This document shows, in pieces, positions 44,125-53,795 of a DNA stretch of 64,000 nt (positions are counted from its first letter, which is position 1; every line of letters starts with the position of its first letter). The DNA lies in NCBI GenBank assembly GCA_965248715.1, contig CBDFKB010000004.1, positions 62,001-126,000 of the forward strand, written 5' to 3'. The DNA is from CBDFKB01 sp965248715 (GTDB lineage: Bacteria > Pseudomonadota > Alphaproteobacteria > Rhizobiales > Rhizobiaceae). The notes under the pieces were generated by a model, which was not told the DNA's origin, did not search any database, and saw only the letters and a list, made by a program, of their open reading frames with translations. Made by a program: the position numbers and the translations under genes.

Positions 44125-45044
44125 TTACCGACCCCAGCGCCGGCTTTGCGACCCTATTTCCAGTCGAGCCGTTTACCTTTCGCCACAGCCTTGCAAGTGA
44201 CCCGCGCTTTGCCTTGCAAGCGTTGGCCGATTTGGCCACCAGGCTCGACCGCGACCGGCTGGAATACGCCTCGAGCAAATTGGCGCCAAACCAGGATCCC
44301 AAGCAAATTCCGGGAATTGATCTTGCACCCGATGAGGTGGTGCGGCAAATCGAGACCGCCGGCGCTTGGATGGTTCTCAAAAACGTGGAAAGCGAGCCGG
44401 AATATCGCGCGCTAATCACCGGTTTCCTTGATCAAGCAGCACGCAGCGCCGGTTACCAGGATCATGCTGATGCCGGTATGGTCGACCTTCAGGGTTTCCT
44501 GTTTGTCGCTTCGCCGGGCTCGGTCACCCCGTTTCATTCCGACTATGAACAAAACCTGTTCGTACACATAAACGGTCCCAAGAAGATGCACATCTTCGAC
44601 AATCGCGACCGCAAATTCGTCAGCGAACAGGGGCTCGAGACTTATCCCGGCAAACACCGTAATCTGCCTTACCAGCCTTGCTTTTTCGCCGATGCAATGT
44701 CGTTTGGGTTCGAGCCGGGTGACGGGGTATTTGTGCCCTATACCTGGCCGCATTGGGTCGAAACCGGCGATACACCGGCAATCTCCATGGCGATAACCTG
44801 GAAAACCGTTGATATTTTGGCAACCAACAAGCTTTATGCGGTCAATGCGGTGGCGCGTAAATACGGTTTCCCACAGCCAGCGCCGGGCCAAAATCCGGTC
44901 CGTGATAAGATCAAGATCGCCGCTTATAGCGCTGCCCGCTTACTGATCGATCCCCTACGTCGCGGCGAACGGTCTCGCCGATTTGTGCGCGGACTGCTCT
45001 TCGGTCGCAAGGCCAATTATTACTATGGCGGCCAAGCTGGCTGA
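44121..45044 (+). CDS. Cupin-like (JmjC-type) protein
   Basis: 307 residues from ATG 44121, which overlaps the previous stop. The cupin/JmjC core is evident: TPFHSDYEQNLFVHINGPKK (His139, Asp141) and WPHWVETG (His211), a possible Fe(II) triad of the HxD...H form. These are often annotated as transcriptional regulators in rhizobia without evidence; a 2OG oxygenase that hydroxylates a protein or sugar is more consistent with the motif. It forms a three-gene cassette with the flippase and the GNAT protein. Confidence 0.78.
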   Translation: MITDPSAGFATLFPVEPFTFRHSLASDPRFALQALADLATRLDRDRLEYASSKLAPNQDPKQIPGIDLAPDEVVRQIETAGAWMVLKNVESEPEYRALITGFLDQAARSAGYQDHADAGMVDLQGFLFVASPGSVTPFHSDYEQNLFVHINGPKKMHIFDNRDRKFVSEQGLETYPGKHRNLPYQPCFFADAMSFGFEPGDGVFVPYTWPHWVETGDTPAISMAITWKTVDILATNKLYAVNAVARKYGFPQPAPGQNPVRDKIKIAAYSAARLLIDPLRRGERSRRFVRGLLFGRKANYYYGGQAG

Positions 45045-45056
45045 CATTGTGAGTTA

Positions 45057-45381
45057 GAGCCTTTCATGTTTAAATGGAGGCGATTTGATGGGCAGGATTT
45101 TTCGTTTCAACGAGGAAAAACCACAGCGCGATATGAATATCGGGCGAGGATTTTGACGAAGTTGAGGCGGAAAAGACGCCTAAGCAGAATTATGAAGAAC
45201 TCATTGAAAATACGTATAATTTGCGAAAATGCGCGGTAATCTGCAAATCGTTGCAACTTGCTCTTTGGCGCCCCGACAGCGTCGCGCAATGCTTACGGTG
45301 ATTACACCGCGGCACCTCACGCTTCTTGTCGGAACACAAAATAGCTGCGTTCAAACGCCCCCATTTAAACATGAAAGGCTC
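45057..45381. mobile_element. MITE family F, complete element
   Basis: 325 bases flanked by TA (45055-45056, 45382-45383), with 26-27-base terminal inverted repeats that begin GAGCCTTTCATGTTTAAATG and differ at one base; weaker pairing continues inwards. There is no coding capacity. It sits 10 bases after the cupin-like gene's stop codon. The remaining stretch to 45567 has no recognisable feature. Confidence 0.8.
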
Positions 45382-45567
45382 TAGTCCGGCACCATTTTTC
45401 CACCAACGCCACCGATGAGCGACCCACCCGATGCCAGCTATTGGCGCCCGACGGACTTATGTTGTGTCCCATTTATGGTCAACCACAGAACGAGAACCGG
45501 CGAGGGTTACAAAAATCAGACAAATACCTTTTCCCCGATGGGTGACAAAGCAGTTTGTCAACCGGTC

Positions 45568-45990
45568 CTACCGCTTTTCCAGCCCGCTCATGCGACAGAT
45601 TTCGCGCCACTCATCTTCACGCACCGGCTGCACTGACAATCGGGTATTATTGACCAGCACCATTTCACTCAGTTTCGGATTGGCACGGATATCAACCAGG
45701 GTAACCGGCGACGGCAAATCGGAAACCACCTTGACGTCGACACACTCCCAGCGCTCGTCGTCAATGGTCGAATCGGGATGGCTCAGGGCACACACCTCGA
45801 CGATGCCGACGATTTCCAGGCCCTGGCGCGAATGGTAGAAAAAGCCCCGATCGCCGATTTCCATTTCCCGCATATTGTTGCGCGCCTGGTAGTTGCGGAT
45901 GCCGTCCCACTCCTCACCAATTTCGCCCTTGGCCTTTTGATCCTGCCAGGACCATTTTTCCGATTCCGATTTAAACAGCCAATAGCGCAT
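45568..45990 (-). CDS. EVE domain protein
   Basis: 140 residues: MRYWLFKSESEKWSWQD, WDGIRNYQARNNM, MEIGDRGFFYHS and the C-terminal LVNNTRLSVQPV are the complete EVE domain. The family is related to PUA/YTH folds and probably reads modified bases in nucleic acid. It lies on the same strand as gpsA and tsaD, as in many rhizobia. The YciI-like gene often found between EVE and gpsA is absent. Confidence 0.93.
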   Translation of the reverse strand: MRYWLFKSESEKWSWQDQKAKGEIGEEWDGIRNYQARNNMREMEIGDRGFFYHSRQGLEIVGIVEVCALSHPDSTIDDERWECVDVKVVSDLPSPVTLVDIRANPKLSEMVLVNNTRLSVQPVREDEWREICRMSGLEKR

Positions 45991-46045
45991 CGATATACTC
46001 CCAATCCGTAATTGCGTTCTGATATCTTGATCCGCCGGCGCTCGG

Positions 46046-47035
46046 TCAAACGGTTTCGGTGCGTTCGGCGCGCGCGAGCAGGGTTTCCACCGCCTCGCGC
46101 GCCTCTAAACGCCCACCCAGCACCGCATCGACCGCGCTGATGATCGGTGCGTGCAACCCATGCCGGCGCGCCAGTTCGGCGGCCGATGTTGCCGTGAACA
46201 CCCCTTCGGCGAGCGGTTGGTTTTGCGTCAGCGTACCTGCGGCAAGCGCCATCCCATAGGAAAAATTGCGCGATTGCGGCGACGAACAGGTCAACACCAA
46301 ATCGCCGAGCCCGGACAATCCGGCCAGGGTTTGCGGCTTGGCACCAAGTGCCAGTCCGATGCGTTGCAATTCGGCGAAACCACGCGCGATCAATGCCGCC
46401 TCGGCGCTGGCGCCCAATTGCATGGCGCGGGCAGCACCAACCGCGATCGCCAGCACGTTTTTCAAGGCGCCGCCGATCTCGGCCCCGGTAACATCAACGC
46501 TGGTATAAATGCGAAACCGCGGATCGGAAAGCGCCTCGCCCACCCGCTCGGCAATCGCCATATTGTCACATGCCACGGTTACCGCAGTTGGCAGGCCGCG
46601 CGCCACTTCGGCCGCAAAGCCTGGTCCGGAAAGTACCGCGACCGGATTGTCGGGCAAGAGATCGGCGACGATATTGGCCGGGAAGCGGCGGCTTTTCTGC
46701 TCGATGCCCTTAGCACAGCACACAACCGGCACCGAAGGCGCCAGTAGCGGTGCGAGCGCGGTTACAATTTCGGCGCTGGCCTGGGTCGGCACCGCCAAGA
46801 ACACCATTTCAATACCATCGAGTGCCGCTTCAAGATCATTTATACCTACTAGCTTTTCATCAAGGCGTAGGCCTGGCAGGCATTTGGGATTTTCATGGTC
46901 CGTATTGATCTTGTCTACCAACGCCTGGTCGCGGCCCCACAACCTAGTGTTACAGCCGCTGCGCGCGGCGACCTCTGCAAGTGCGGTGCCCCAAGCGCCG
47001 GCGCCGATCACGGTAACCCGTAAGTTTGCGCTCAT
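46046..47035 (-). CDS. gpsA: Glycerol-3-phosphate dehydrogenase [NAD(P)+]
   Basis: 329 residues. VIGAGAWGTALAEVAAR is the cofactor-binding motif; CCAKGIEQKS and LSGPGFAAEVARGLPTAVT are the substrate-binding and signature regions; GLGDLVLTC is near the C-terminus. It reduces dihydroxyacetone phosphate for phospholipid synthesis. The start overlaps the tsaD stop by 4 bases. Confidence 0.96.
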   Translation of the reverse strand: MSANLRVTVIGAGAWGTALAEVAARSGCNTRLWGRDQALVDKINTDHENPKCLPGLRLDEKLVGINDLEAALDGIEMVFLAVPTQASAEIVTALAPLLAPSVPVVCCAKGIEQKSRRFPANIVADLLPDNPVAVLSGPGFAAEVARGLPTAVTVACDNMAIAERVGEALSDPRFRIYTSVDVTGAEIGGALKNVLAIAVGAARAMQLGASAEAALIARGFAELQRIGLALGAKPQTLAGLSGLGDLVLTCSSPQSRNFSYGMALAAGTLTQNQPLAEGVFTATSAAELARRHGLHAPIISAVDAVLGGRLEAREAVETLLARAERTETV

Positions 47036-48108
47036 ACCTTGGCTCCTCGACGCCCGTGGCCAACCAGCCTGTCGGCGTTTTCGTCAAGCGGCCATCTGGC
47101 GCGGATTACTGGATCACCATCCCCGGTAAGCCCAGCCTCCAGCCGCTCAAGGCCGGCCCAGGCGATCACCGCGCCATTGTCGGTGCAAAGCGCCGTTGGC
47201 GGCGCGTACCAGTGCCAATCCCGCGATTTCGCCAATTTTTCCAATTTGCTGCGAATCACCGAATTGGCCGCGACCCCACCGGCCACTACCAAGACCGGCC
47301 GACTTGCCGAACTATTTTCAGCATCAAACCGGGTCATCGCCGTACCAAGCTTGATCGCCAGCACATCGCTGACAGCGGCCTGAAATCCGGCGCATAAATC
47401 CGCGATATCGGCTTTGTTGAAGCCGTTGCTTTGCGCCTCGGCCCGCACAGCGGTCTTGAGGCCGGAAAACGAAAACAGCATGTCCTTGCTAGCGGCAAGC
47501 GGCCGTGGCAGCTTGAAACGATTTGGATCTCCGGTCTTGGCGGCTTGTTGCACTGCCGGCCCGCCGGGATAGCCAAGACCAAGCAGTTTGGCGCATTTGT
47601 CGAAAGCCTCGCCGATTGCGTCATCGATGGTTGACCCCCAGCGCACATAATCGCCGATACCTCGTACAACGATGATCTGGGTATGGCCGCCCGACATCAG
47701 TGCCAAAAGGTAGGGAAATGGCAAATCGTCGGTTAGACGTGGGGTTAGTGCATGGCCTTCCAGGTGGTTGACCGCGACCAAGGGAACATCGAGCACTGCA
47801 GCAATTGCACGCGCGGTCATGGTGCCAACGATCAGGCCGCCGACCAGGCCGGGACCGGCGGTCACCGCGATCGCGTCGAGTTGTTCGAAACCAAGGCCTG
47901 CCTGCCTCAACGCCGCAAGGATCGTACCGTCGAGCTTTTCGAGATGAGACCGGGCGGCGATCTCCGGCACCACGCCGCCATATTTAGCATGCTCGCCGGC
48001 CTGGCTGTGAATGATATTGGACAATATGCGCGGTTGGCCTTCGCGGTCGCGGTCGACAATCGCGGCCGCAGTTTCGTCGCAACTGGTTTCTATGCCGAGC
48101 ACAAGCAT
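47032..48108 (-). CDS. tsaD: tRNA N6-threonylcarbamoyladenosine synthase TsaD
   Basis: 358 residues of the Kae1/TsaD family. VLGIETSCDETAAAIVD at the N-terminus, the metal-binding NHLEGHA, and MSGGHTQI are diagnostic. Together with TsaB/TsaE it makes the t6A modification at position 37 of ANN-decoding tRNAs. Divergent from hemC, with 169 bases between. Confidence 0.97.
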   Translation of the reverse strand: MLVLGIETSCDETAAAIVDRDREGQPRILSNIIHSQAGEHAKYGGVVPEIAARSHLEKLDGTILAALRQAGLGFEQLDAIAVTAGPGLVGGLIVGTMTARAIAAVLDVPLVAVNHLEGHALTPRLTDDLPFPYLLALMSGGHTQIIVVRGIGDYVRWGSTIDDAIGEAFDKCAKLLGLGYPGGPAVQQAAKTGDPNRFKLPRPLAASKDMLFSFSGLKTAVRAEAQSNGFNKADIADLCAGFQAAVSDVLAIKLGTAMTRFDAENSSASRPVLVVAGGVAANSVIRSKLEKLAKSRDWHWYAPPTALCTDNGAVIAWAGLERLEAGLTGDGDPVIRARWPLDENADRLVGHGRRGAKV

Positions 48109-48277
48109 GGTTGGTTTCGCCGGTGGCAGTCATGTCAGGAGTTGATCCGGCGCCACGAATGTCACCCGCGAAACGTTTCTGCAAGGGCGGTTGTAAAAAG
48201 TCGGTGTGAAAACTGCCGATTGCCATCAAGGGTACCGCGCGATAGGACCCGGTAGCTATCGACTAAAGGCTCCCAAA

Positions 48278-49219
48278 ATGAGCGCATTCGAACCCATCAT
48301 TATCGGCACCCGCGGCAGCAAATTGGCGTTGACCCAGGCGGCAATGGTACGCGACCGGCTGGTGGCGATGGCAGGGGTTGAGCCGGCGAGCATTGCCATC
48401 GAAGTGATTTCGACCACCGGTGATCGTATCACCGACCGTCCACTTTCCGAAATTGGCGGCAAGGGGCTGTTTACCCAGGAACTCGAAGACCGGCTGTTGG
48501 ATGGCCGGCTAACCCTAGCGGTTCATTCGACCAAGGACATGCCGACCCAATTGCCGGACGGGTTGGCGATTGCCGCTTTTTTGCCGCGTGACGACATTCG
48601 CGATGCGTTTTTGTCACCGCTGGCTGCCGATTTGCATGCCTTGCCGCCGGGAGCGGTGGTTGGCACTGCTTCGATCAGGCGCACCGCGCTGGTCAAACGG
48701 ACCCGCCCCGATCTCGACGTGGTCAACTTTCGCGGCAATGTGCAAACCAGGTTGGCAAAACTGGCTGACGGGGTGGTCGACGCCACCTTGCTTGCTGCCG
48801 CCGGCCTGCGCCGACTTTCCATGGAAGACCGGATCACGGCGCTGCTTGAGCCGGAAGATTTTCCGCCGGCCCCGGGCCAGGGTGCGATTTGCGTCGAATT
48901 GGCGACAAATTGTGGTAGGGCCAACCAACTGGCGGCAATAATCGACCACCCACCGACCGCGGTGGAAATCGCCTGCGAACGCGCCTTTCTCGCAGTGCTC
49001 GACGGGTCATGCCAGACCCCGCTCGCCGGCTATGCCCGGCTGACCGGACCGACGCTAACCTTTTATGGCGCGGTGTTCAGCGAAGATGGGCGCACGACCT
49101 ACGACATTCGCCTAAGCGGTAATGGCGATGATGCGGCGCAAATCGGCGCCGACGCGGCAACCAGGTTGCGCTGCGATGCCGGCAGTGGCTTTTTTAGCAC
49201 CTGGACCGGCGGTGGATGA
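48278..49219 (+). CDS. hemC: Hydroxymethylbilane synthase (porphobilinogen deaminase)
   Basis: 313 residues from ATG 48278: IIIGTRGSKLALTQA, then GGKGLFTQELE, HSTKDMPT, NFRGNVQTRL, and the dipyrromethane-cofactor Cys in DGSCQTPLAGY. It joins four porphobilinogens into hydroxymethylbilane. The upstream in-frame start at 48206 is not conserved. It overlaps hemD by 4 bases. Confidence 0.96.
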   Translation: MSAFEPIIIGTRGSKLALTQAAMVRDRLVAMAGVEPASIAIEVISTTGDRITDRPLSEIGGKGLFTQELEDRLLDGRLTLAVHSTKDMPTQLPDGLAIAAFLPRDDIRDAFLSPLAADLHALPPGAVVGTASIRRTALVKRTRPDLDVVNFRGNVQTRLAKLADGVVDATLLAAAGLRRLSMEDRITALLEPEDFPPAPGQGAICVELATNCGRANQLAAIIDHPPTAVEIACERAFLAVLDGSCQTPLAGYARLTGPTLTFYGAVFSEDGRTTYDIRLSGNGDDAAQIGADAATRLRCDAGSGFFSTWTGGG

Positions 49220-49929
49220 CGATGCGGGTATTGGTCACCAGGCCCGAGCCGTTTACCGGCAGGTCCGCTGAAAAGTTACGGGCCGCCGGTCATCAGCCGG
49301 TCGCGATGCCGATATCTGAGATCGTTGACAGCGGCATTCCGCTTCCGGCCGGCAAATTCGACGCCACCATATTGACATCGGCTGCTGCTGCTTGGGTGCT
49401 CGCGCAAAGGGGATTGCCAGTTATAATCGCCAGTCGGCCATGTTATTGCGTCGGCGCTGCCACCGCCAAGGCGGCGCGCGCTGCCGGGTTTCGCGATGTC
49501 AGCGCCGGCAGGGCCGGGGTGGAAGAATTGTGCGCAGTAATTGCCGAACGGTTCGACAGGTGCGGCGCCTCGATCTTGTATCTCCAGGGCCGGGATATTT
49601 CCATTGATCCGCACATTTGGCACCAAATTGCCAATATCGCGGTCAGCCCAGTGGAACTTTATGCGGTGGAACTGATCGACCCTATTGACCCGCAGATGGC
49701 CGAAGCGTTGCGTGATAACCTACCGGACTGGGCATTTTTATATTCCAAACGCACCGCCCGGCATTTTTTTCAGGTCATGCCGGGTGATATCGCCAGGGCA
49801 ATCAATTATGTCGCGATTTCGGCCGAGGTGGCGGCAATCGTGCCCGATCGTCTCAAAAGTACAGTGCTAGCCGCCGAAACCCCCACCGAAGCGGCTATGA
49901 TTGCCTGTATCTCCCGGCCAAAAGCCTAA
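49216..49929 (+). CDS. hemD: Uroporphyrinogen-III synthase
   Basis: 237 residues. The two-lobed HemD fold is indicated by MRVLVTRPEPFTGRSAEKL, DATILTSAAAAWVL, CYCVGAATAKAARAAGF, YLQGRDIS and the C-terminal VAISAEVAAI. Sequence conservation of the family is low, but the position between hemC and the mitofilin-like gene is decisive. It closes the tetrapyrrole ring with inversion of ring D. The TAA stop is followed immediately by ATACCAACGG, a D-like repeat edge. Confidence 0.93.
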   Translation: MTMRVLVTRPEPFTGRSAEKLRAAGHQPVAMPISEIVDSGIPLPAGKFDATILTSAAAAWVLAQRGLPVIIASRPCYCVGAATAKAARAAGFRDVSAGRAGVEELCAVIAERFDRCGASILYLQGRDISIDPHIWHQIANIAVSPVELYAVELIDPIDPQMAEALRDNLPDWAFLYSKRTARHFFQVMPGDIARAINYVAISAEVAAIVPDRLKSTVLAAETPTEAAMIACISRPKA

Positions 49930-50336
49930 TAATACCAACGGTGGTATAATTTCCATACCGAGACAATTTGCCAGGCAAGCGGCGATAATTTTCCTTAACC
50001 AATACCAAAGGCACTTGAAACTGAAGCATTTGAGTGCCTCTAAAAACCCTCGATTTTGTTATCTGACAAAGTGGACCAGGCAAGCTGGTATTGACCCCAA
50101 TAGCCCACAATTATGCCCCATTTGATGGATCAGATAGGTTTGCTCGGCTAGGCGCTGTATGTAGCCCGATACCAGATACCCGGTATCGGGCATTGCTTCA
50201 CCCCTGGCCGACAAACCGGTTTGCCGGCATCAAATAGGCCAATATCGTGTTCCTTTAGTATAATGGCGTGGTTTTGTCGGATAGCTATGTCTATAATTGG
50301 TTAAAGCCCTTTTTGTGAATTCGGAACCAAGCACCC
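49930..50336. other. Repeat-filled intergenic region before the mitofilin-like gene
   Basis: It contains a D-like edge at 49930, another at 50003 (ATACCAAAGGCACTTGAAAC), the D copy listed separately (50158-50262), and a MITE E end (50303-50335) that reaches the GTG start. No gene is visible. These repeats separate hemCD from its usual partners, which must then have a promoter within or beyond them. Confidence 0.6.
50158..50262 (+). repeat. Repeat family D, copy 3
   Basis: Holds CCCGATACC, then the inverted ATACCCGGTATCGGG hairpin, TTTGCCGGCATCAAATAGGC and TTCCTTTAGTATA, aligning with the right half of 20436-20562. Confidence 0.65.
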
Positions 50337-51971
50337 GTGGTAAAACAAACGACACCATCTCCTCGATCCCGGCGAAAGCCCACCAAGCCGGTGACAATTG
50401 ACCTCAAGGCGCAGGAAACTACTGCCGCCGATAAGTCGGCTGGGTTGGGCGATAGCGCGGGTGTTGCCGGCAAGGCCGGCCAGCCTGCGGCAAAGCCGAC
50501 AATTGGCGCCGGCGCCGCATCGGCCAGCACTGCGCCAGGGGCCAAGGCCGAAACCAAACCCGCAACCGTGCGGCCAAGTGGCAAATCACCAGACAAACCG
50601 GCAGGTGACAAAAAACCGGTCGCTGCCGCCACAACTATAAATGCGAAAGATAATCCGGTTGCGGCGGGCGATGCCAAGCCGGCAGCAAAGACCGGGTCAC
50701 CGTCAACCGACGCCGGTAAAGCAAAAGGGCCCGCCACACCTGCTGCGGGTGCCACCAAACCGGCGCAAGCGGCCAAGGTGCAGCCGGCTAATTCTGCCCC
50801 GCGCGGATTGTCGATTGGATTGTTGGCGGCAGTGTTCATTGTTGCCTTGGCCGGAGCCATGGCCGGGGTCTGGTTCATGCATACATTCGGCCATGCGACC
50901 GGCCTAATCGCTGCGCGCAACGCCGATCCCGATGATGGTTTGCAAGCAAGTGTTCAACAGCTTTTTGCGCGGCTTGGCGAGGTTGAGCACAAATTGACGC
51001 CGGAAACCTTACAAGCGGCCGTAATTGCGGCGATCGGCGAAAACACTGGCGAGATTGGCCAATTGCCCGCCGATGCCGCGTCAGCAATCGCTGAATTAGG
51101 TGAAAACATCACCGCCTTGGAAGCAAAATTTTCCGCTGCCGAAACCGGCGGGGTTTCTACTAACATGAGCGGGGCAATCGAACAGCGTATTTCGGCGGTT
51201 GAGACCGCGCTTGCCGCTGCTAGGGAGCAAACAGTTACCCCAGGCATCGATCCGGCGGCGTTGGCAAAAGTCGCCGACGCGCTTGAACATGAGACCAATG
51301 CGGCGGCGGCGGCACGCTTGTCGCTAACCCAAGACATCGAAGCCGAGCTGGCCGCCTTGCGGGAACGTTTGTCAGGACTGGATTCGCAAATCGGAGCTGA
51401 TTTACAGGTGAGACTCTCGGCGGTCGAACATCTTGCATCGGAAAATGCTGCCGAAACCAGGGTTGCCGGCGCGATCGCCGCCTCAGCACTCAAATCAGCG
51501 ATCGACCGTGGTGATCCCTACACCGCGCCGTTGACCGCGGTCGAAACCACCATTGGCAAGTCTAATTGGGTGGAAAAACTTCGCCCCTACGCCAAACGCG
51601 GCATTCCAACCCTTGGCGAATTGCAGAATCGGTTTTCGCGCATCGCCGGCGAGATTATTGCATCGCAAAACCGTGGCGATGAACAGGGATTGATGTCCCG
51701 GTTGTTCAACAATGCCCGCGAACTGGTCAGTGTCAGAAAGATCGGTGATGTAGAGGGCGATAGTTTGGAAGCGGTTGTCGCGCGGATCGAAAACGATCTC
51801 AACGCCGGTCGCAGCGAACTGGCGCTTGAGCGGTGGGGCGAGTTGCCGGATGCGGCAAAGCAAATGTCGGCGCAATGGAAGGCCGACCTTGACATGCGGA
51901 TTACCGCCGACGCCTATGATCCTTCCGTACATAGTCTTAATGGCGCTGGTATTGTTCCAGCCTCGAACTGA
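50337..51971 (+). CDS. Mitofilin-like (Mic60 homologue) membrane protein
   Basis: 544 residues. The first ~155 are a low-complexity Ala/Lys/Pro/Thr tract with basic character. One transmembrane helix spans about 158-181 (LSIGLLAAVFIVALAGAMAG). A long coiled-coil/Ala-rich periplasmic region follows (AIEQRISAVETALAAAREQT), with a C-terminal conserved part around RPYAKRGIPTLGELQNRFSR, the alphaproteobacterial COG4223/Mic60 signature. GTG start at 50337. In this phylum it lies between hemD and hemY and is thought to shape intracytoplasmic membranes by contacting the outer-membrane Omp85 machinery. Confidence 0.85.
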   Translation: MVKQTTPSPRSRRKPTKPVTIDLKAQETTAADKSAGLGDSAGVAGKAGQPAAKPTIGAGAASASTAPGAKAETKPATVRPSGKSPDKPAGDKKPVAAATTINAKDNPVAAGDAKPAAKTGSPSTDAGKAKGPATPAAGATKPAQAAKVQPANSAPRGLSIGLLAAVFIVALAGAMAGVWFMHTFGHATGLIAARNADPDDGLQASVQQLFARLGEVEHKLTPETLQAAVIAAIGENTGEIGQLPADAASAIAELGENITALEAKFSAAETGGVSTNMSGAIEQRISAVETALAAAREQTVTPGIDPAALAKVADALEHETNAAAAARLSLTQDIEAELAALRERLSGLDSQIGADLQVRLSAVEHLASENAAETRVAGAIAASALKSAIDRGDPYTAPLTAVETTIGKSNWVEKLRPYAKRGIPTLGELQNRFSRIAGEIIASQNRGDEQGLMSRLFNNARELVSVRKIGDVEGDSLEAVVARIENDLNAGRSELALERWGELPDAAKQMSAQWKADLDMRITADAYDPSVHSLNGAGIVPASN

Positions 51972-51983
51972 CGGTGAAGTAAT

Positions 51984-53588
51984 TTGGTCCGTTTAATTGT
52001 TCAACTGCTTGTTATTCTGGCGCTCGGTTTTGCATTTGCGTGGTTGGCCGACCGGCCAGGAAATGTGATTGTCGAATGGCAGGATAATCGCATCGAAACC
52101 AGCTTGATGGTTACGGTGGCGATGGTGGCGATCTTGTGCGCGATAACGTTGGTTTTGTGGACATTGATCAGAACCATCATAAATTCGCCGGGCATCATTT
52201 CCAGGTTTTTCGCCACCCGCCGCCGTGAGCGCGGTTTCAAGGCGCTGAGCGAAGGATTGATTGCGGCCGGCGCTGGCGATGCGCTGGTGGCGCGCAAAAT
52301 GACCCGCGAGACCGGTAAACTGATTTCCGAAGAACCGCTGGTGCGCTTGCTTGACGCCCAGACCGCGCTACTGGAAGGCCGACGGGACGATGCGCGCAAG
52401 GGGTTCGAGGTGATGTTGTCCGATCCCCGCACCCGGCTGGTGGCCATGCGCGGGCTCTATCTGGAGGCGGAACGGGACGGTAAAATGGATGCGGCGCGGC
52501 GTTTTGCCGAACAAGCTTATGAGGAAGCGCCGCAAATCCCCTGGTCGGCCAACGCGGTGTTCCGCTTCCGCTCGGCCGACGGCGAATGGGCGCAGGCGCT
52601 AGCGACCCTTGATGCCAATCAGTCCGCCGGTCTGGTTGATGGTGATACCGCGCGCCGGGCTCGAGCGGTGCTATTGACGGCGATGGGATTGGACAGCGAA
52701 GACCGCGAGCCGGACATGGCGCTCAAACACGTGCTGGAGGCGATCCGATTGGCCCCGTCCTTGGTGCCGGCGGTGGTAACTGCTGGCCGCATCCGGGTAC
52801 GCCAGGGCGACATTGGCCGCGCCATCAAGGGGTTGGAAACCGGTTGGAAGGCTGCCCAGCACCCGGAAATCGCCGATCAATATATTCATGTGCGCACCGG
52901 CGATTCGGCAATCGACCGTTTGAAGCGTGCCGAGCGATTGCTGTCGCTGAACCGAGCTTCTGCCGAGGGCGCTTTTGCGGTCGCCGAGGCGGCGATTTCG
53001 GCGCGAAATTGGGCAAAGGCGCGCAAAGCATTGGCCAATGTCCTGGAAAATTCGCCAACCGAGCGCGGATGCCTGTTGATGGCCGAAATCGAACGCAGTG
53101 AGCATGGCGATCGTGGCCGGGTGAGGGACTGGCTCGACCGCGCCGTGAAGGCGGCGAAGGACCCGATTTGGATCGCCGACGGCAAAGCCTATGACGATTG
53201 GGCGCCAATCTCTGCGATAAGCGGACAGTTGGACGCATTTGAATGGCGGGTCCCCTACGAACAGGAAAGGCCGACCAGTCCCACTACGGAATTAAAAGCA
53301 CTGTTGGCGCCACTGCCGGAGTTGGAGCCCGATACCGATGTGGTGACCGTGCAAGAAGTAGAAACCGTCGAACCCGAGCCAGTCGACGAAGTTAGCGCCG
53401 ACGCCGACGAAGTTAGCGCCGACAATGACGAAGTTGATGTCGTGGCTAGCGCTGACGCTGCGCCGCCGGTAGATGATGGCAACAAACCAGATGGCGCGGA
53501 AGCCGTATTCCCGTTGGAACGACGCCCGGATGACCCTGGAATCACGGACAAAAAGGGCGAAAAGCAGAACGGATTTCGCCTGTTTTAG
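51984..53588 (+). CDS. hemY: HemY-type TPR membrane protein
   Basis: 534 residues. Two N-terminal membrane helices (LIVQLLVILALGFAFAWLAD and MVAILCAITLVLWTLIRTI) flank the conserved GNVIVEWQDNRIETSL, followed by TPR-like helices (RGLYLEAERDGKMDAARRFA) and an acidic C-terminal tail with tandem DEVSAD units. It is the proteobacterial 'HemY' of hem operons, not protoporphyrinogen oxidase. The TTG at 51984 lies 12 bases after the previous stop. The role in haem synthesis is only indirectly known. Confidence 0.88.
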   Translation: MVRLIVQLLVILALGFAFAWLADRPGNVIVEWQDNRIETSLMVTVAMVAILCAITLVLWTLIRTIINSPGIISRFFATRRRERGFKALSEGLIAAGAGDALVARKMTRETGKLISEEPLVRLLDAQTALLEGRRDDARKGFEVMLSDPRTRLVAMRGLYLEAERDGKMDAARRFAEQAYEEAPQIPWSANAVFRFRSADGEWAQALATLDANQSAGLVDGDTARRARAVLLTAMGLDSEDREPDMALKHVLEAIRLAPSLVPAVVTAGRIRVRQGDIGRAIKGLETGWKAAQHPEIADQYIHVRTGDSAIDRLKRAERLLSLNRASAEGAFAVAEAAISARNWAKARKALANVLENSPTERGCLLMAEIERSEHGDRGRVRDWLDRAVKAAKDPIWIADGKAYDDWAPISAISGQLDAFEWRVPYEQERPTSPTTELKALLAPLPELEPDTDVVTVQEVETVEPEPVDEVSADADEVSADNDEVDVVASADAAPPVDDGNKPDGAEAVFPLERRPDDPGITDKKGEKQNGFRLF

Positions 53589-53795
53589 CAAAATACCGCC
53601 ACGTTCTAACCATTTGTTTCAACCCAATTGCCAACAAATTCTTCCGTGTAGAAAAGATGTGGCAATAGGGCTGACATGGGCATCGCGAAACCATTCGGCC
53701 CTGTCGGCGAACCACCATAAGGGTATACGCCAGATTGCACCTACCCTAATCCCGGCCATCACATGGGTCTATATCGAGTTCCTTTGGAATAAACC

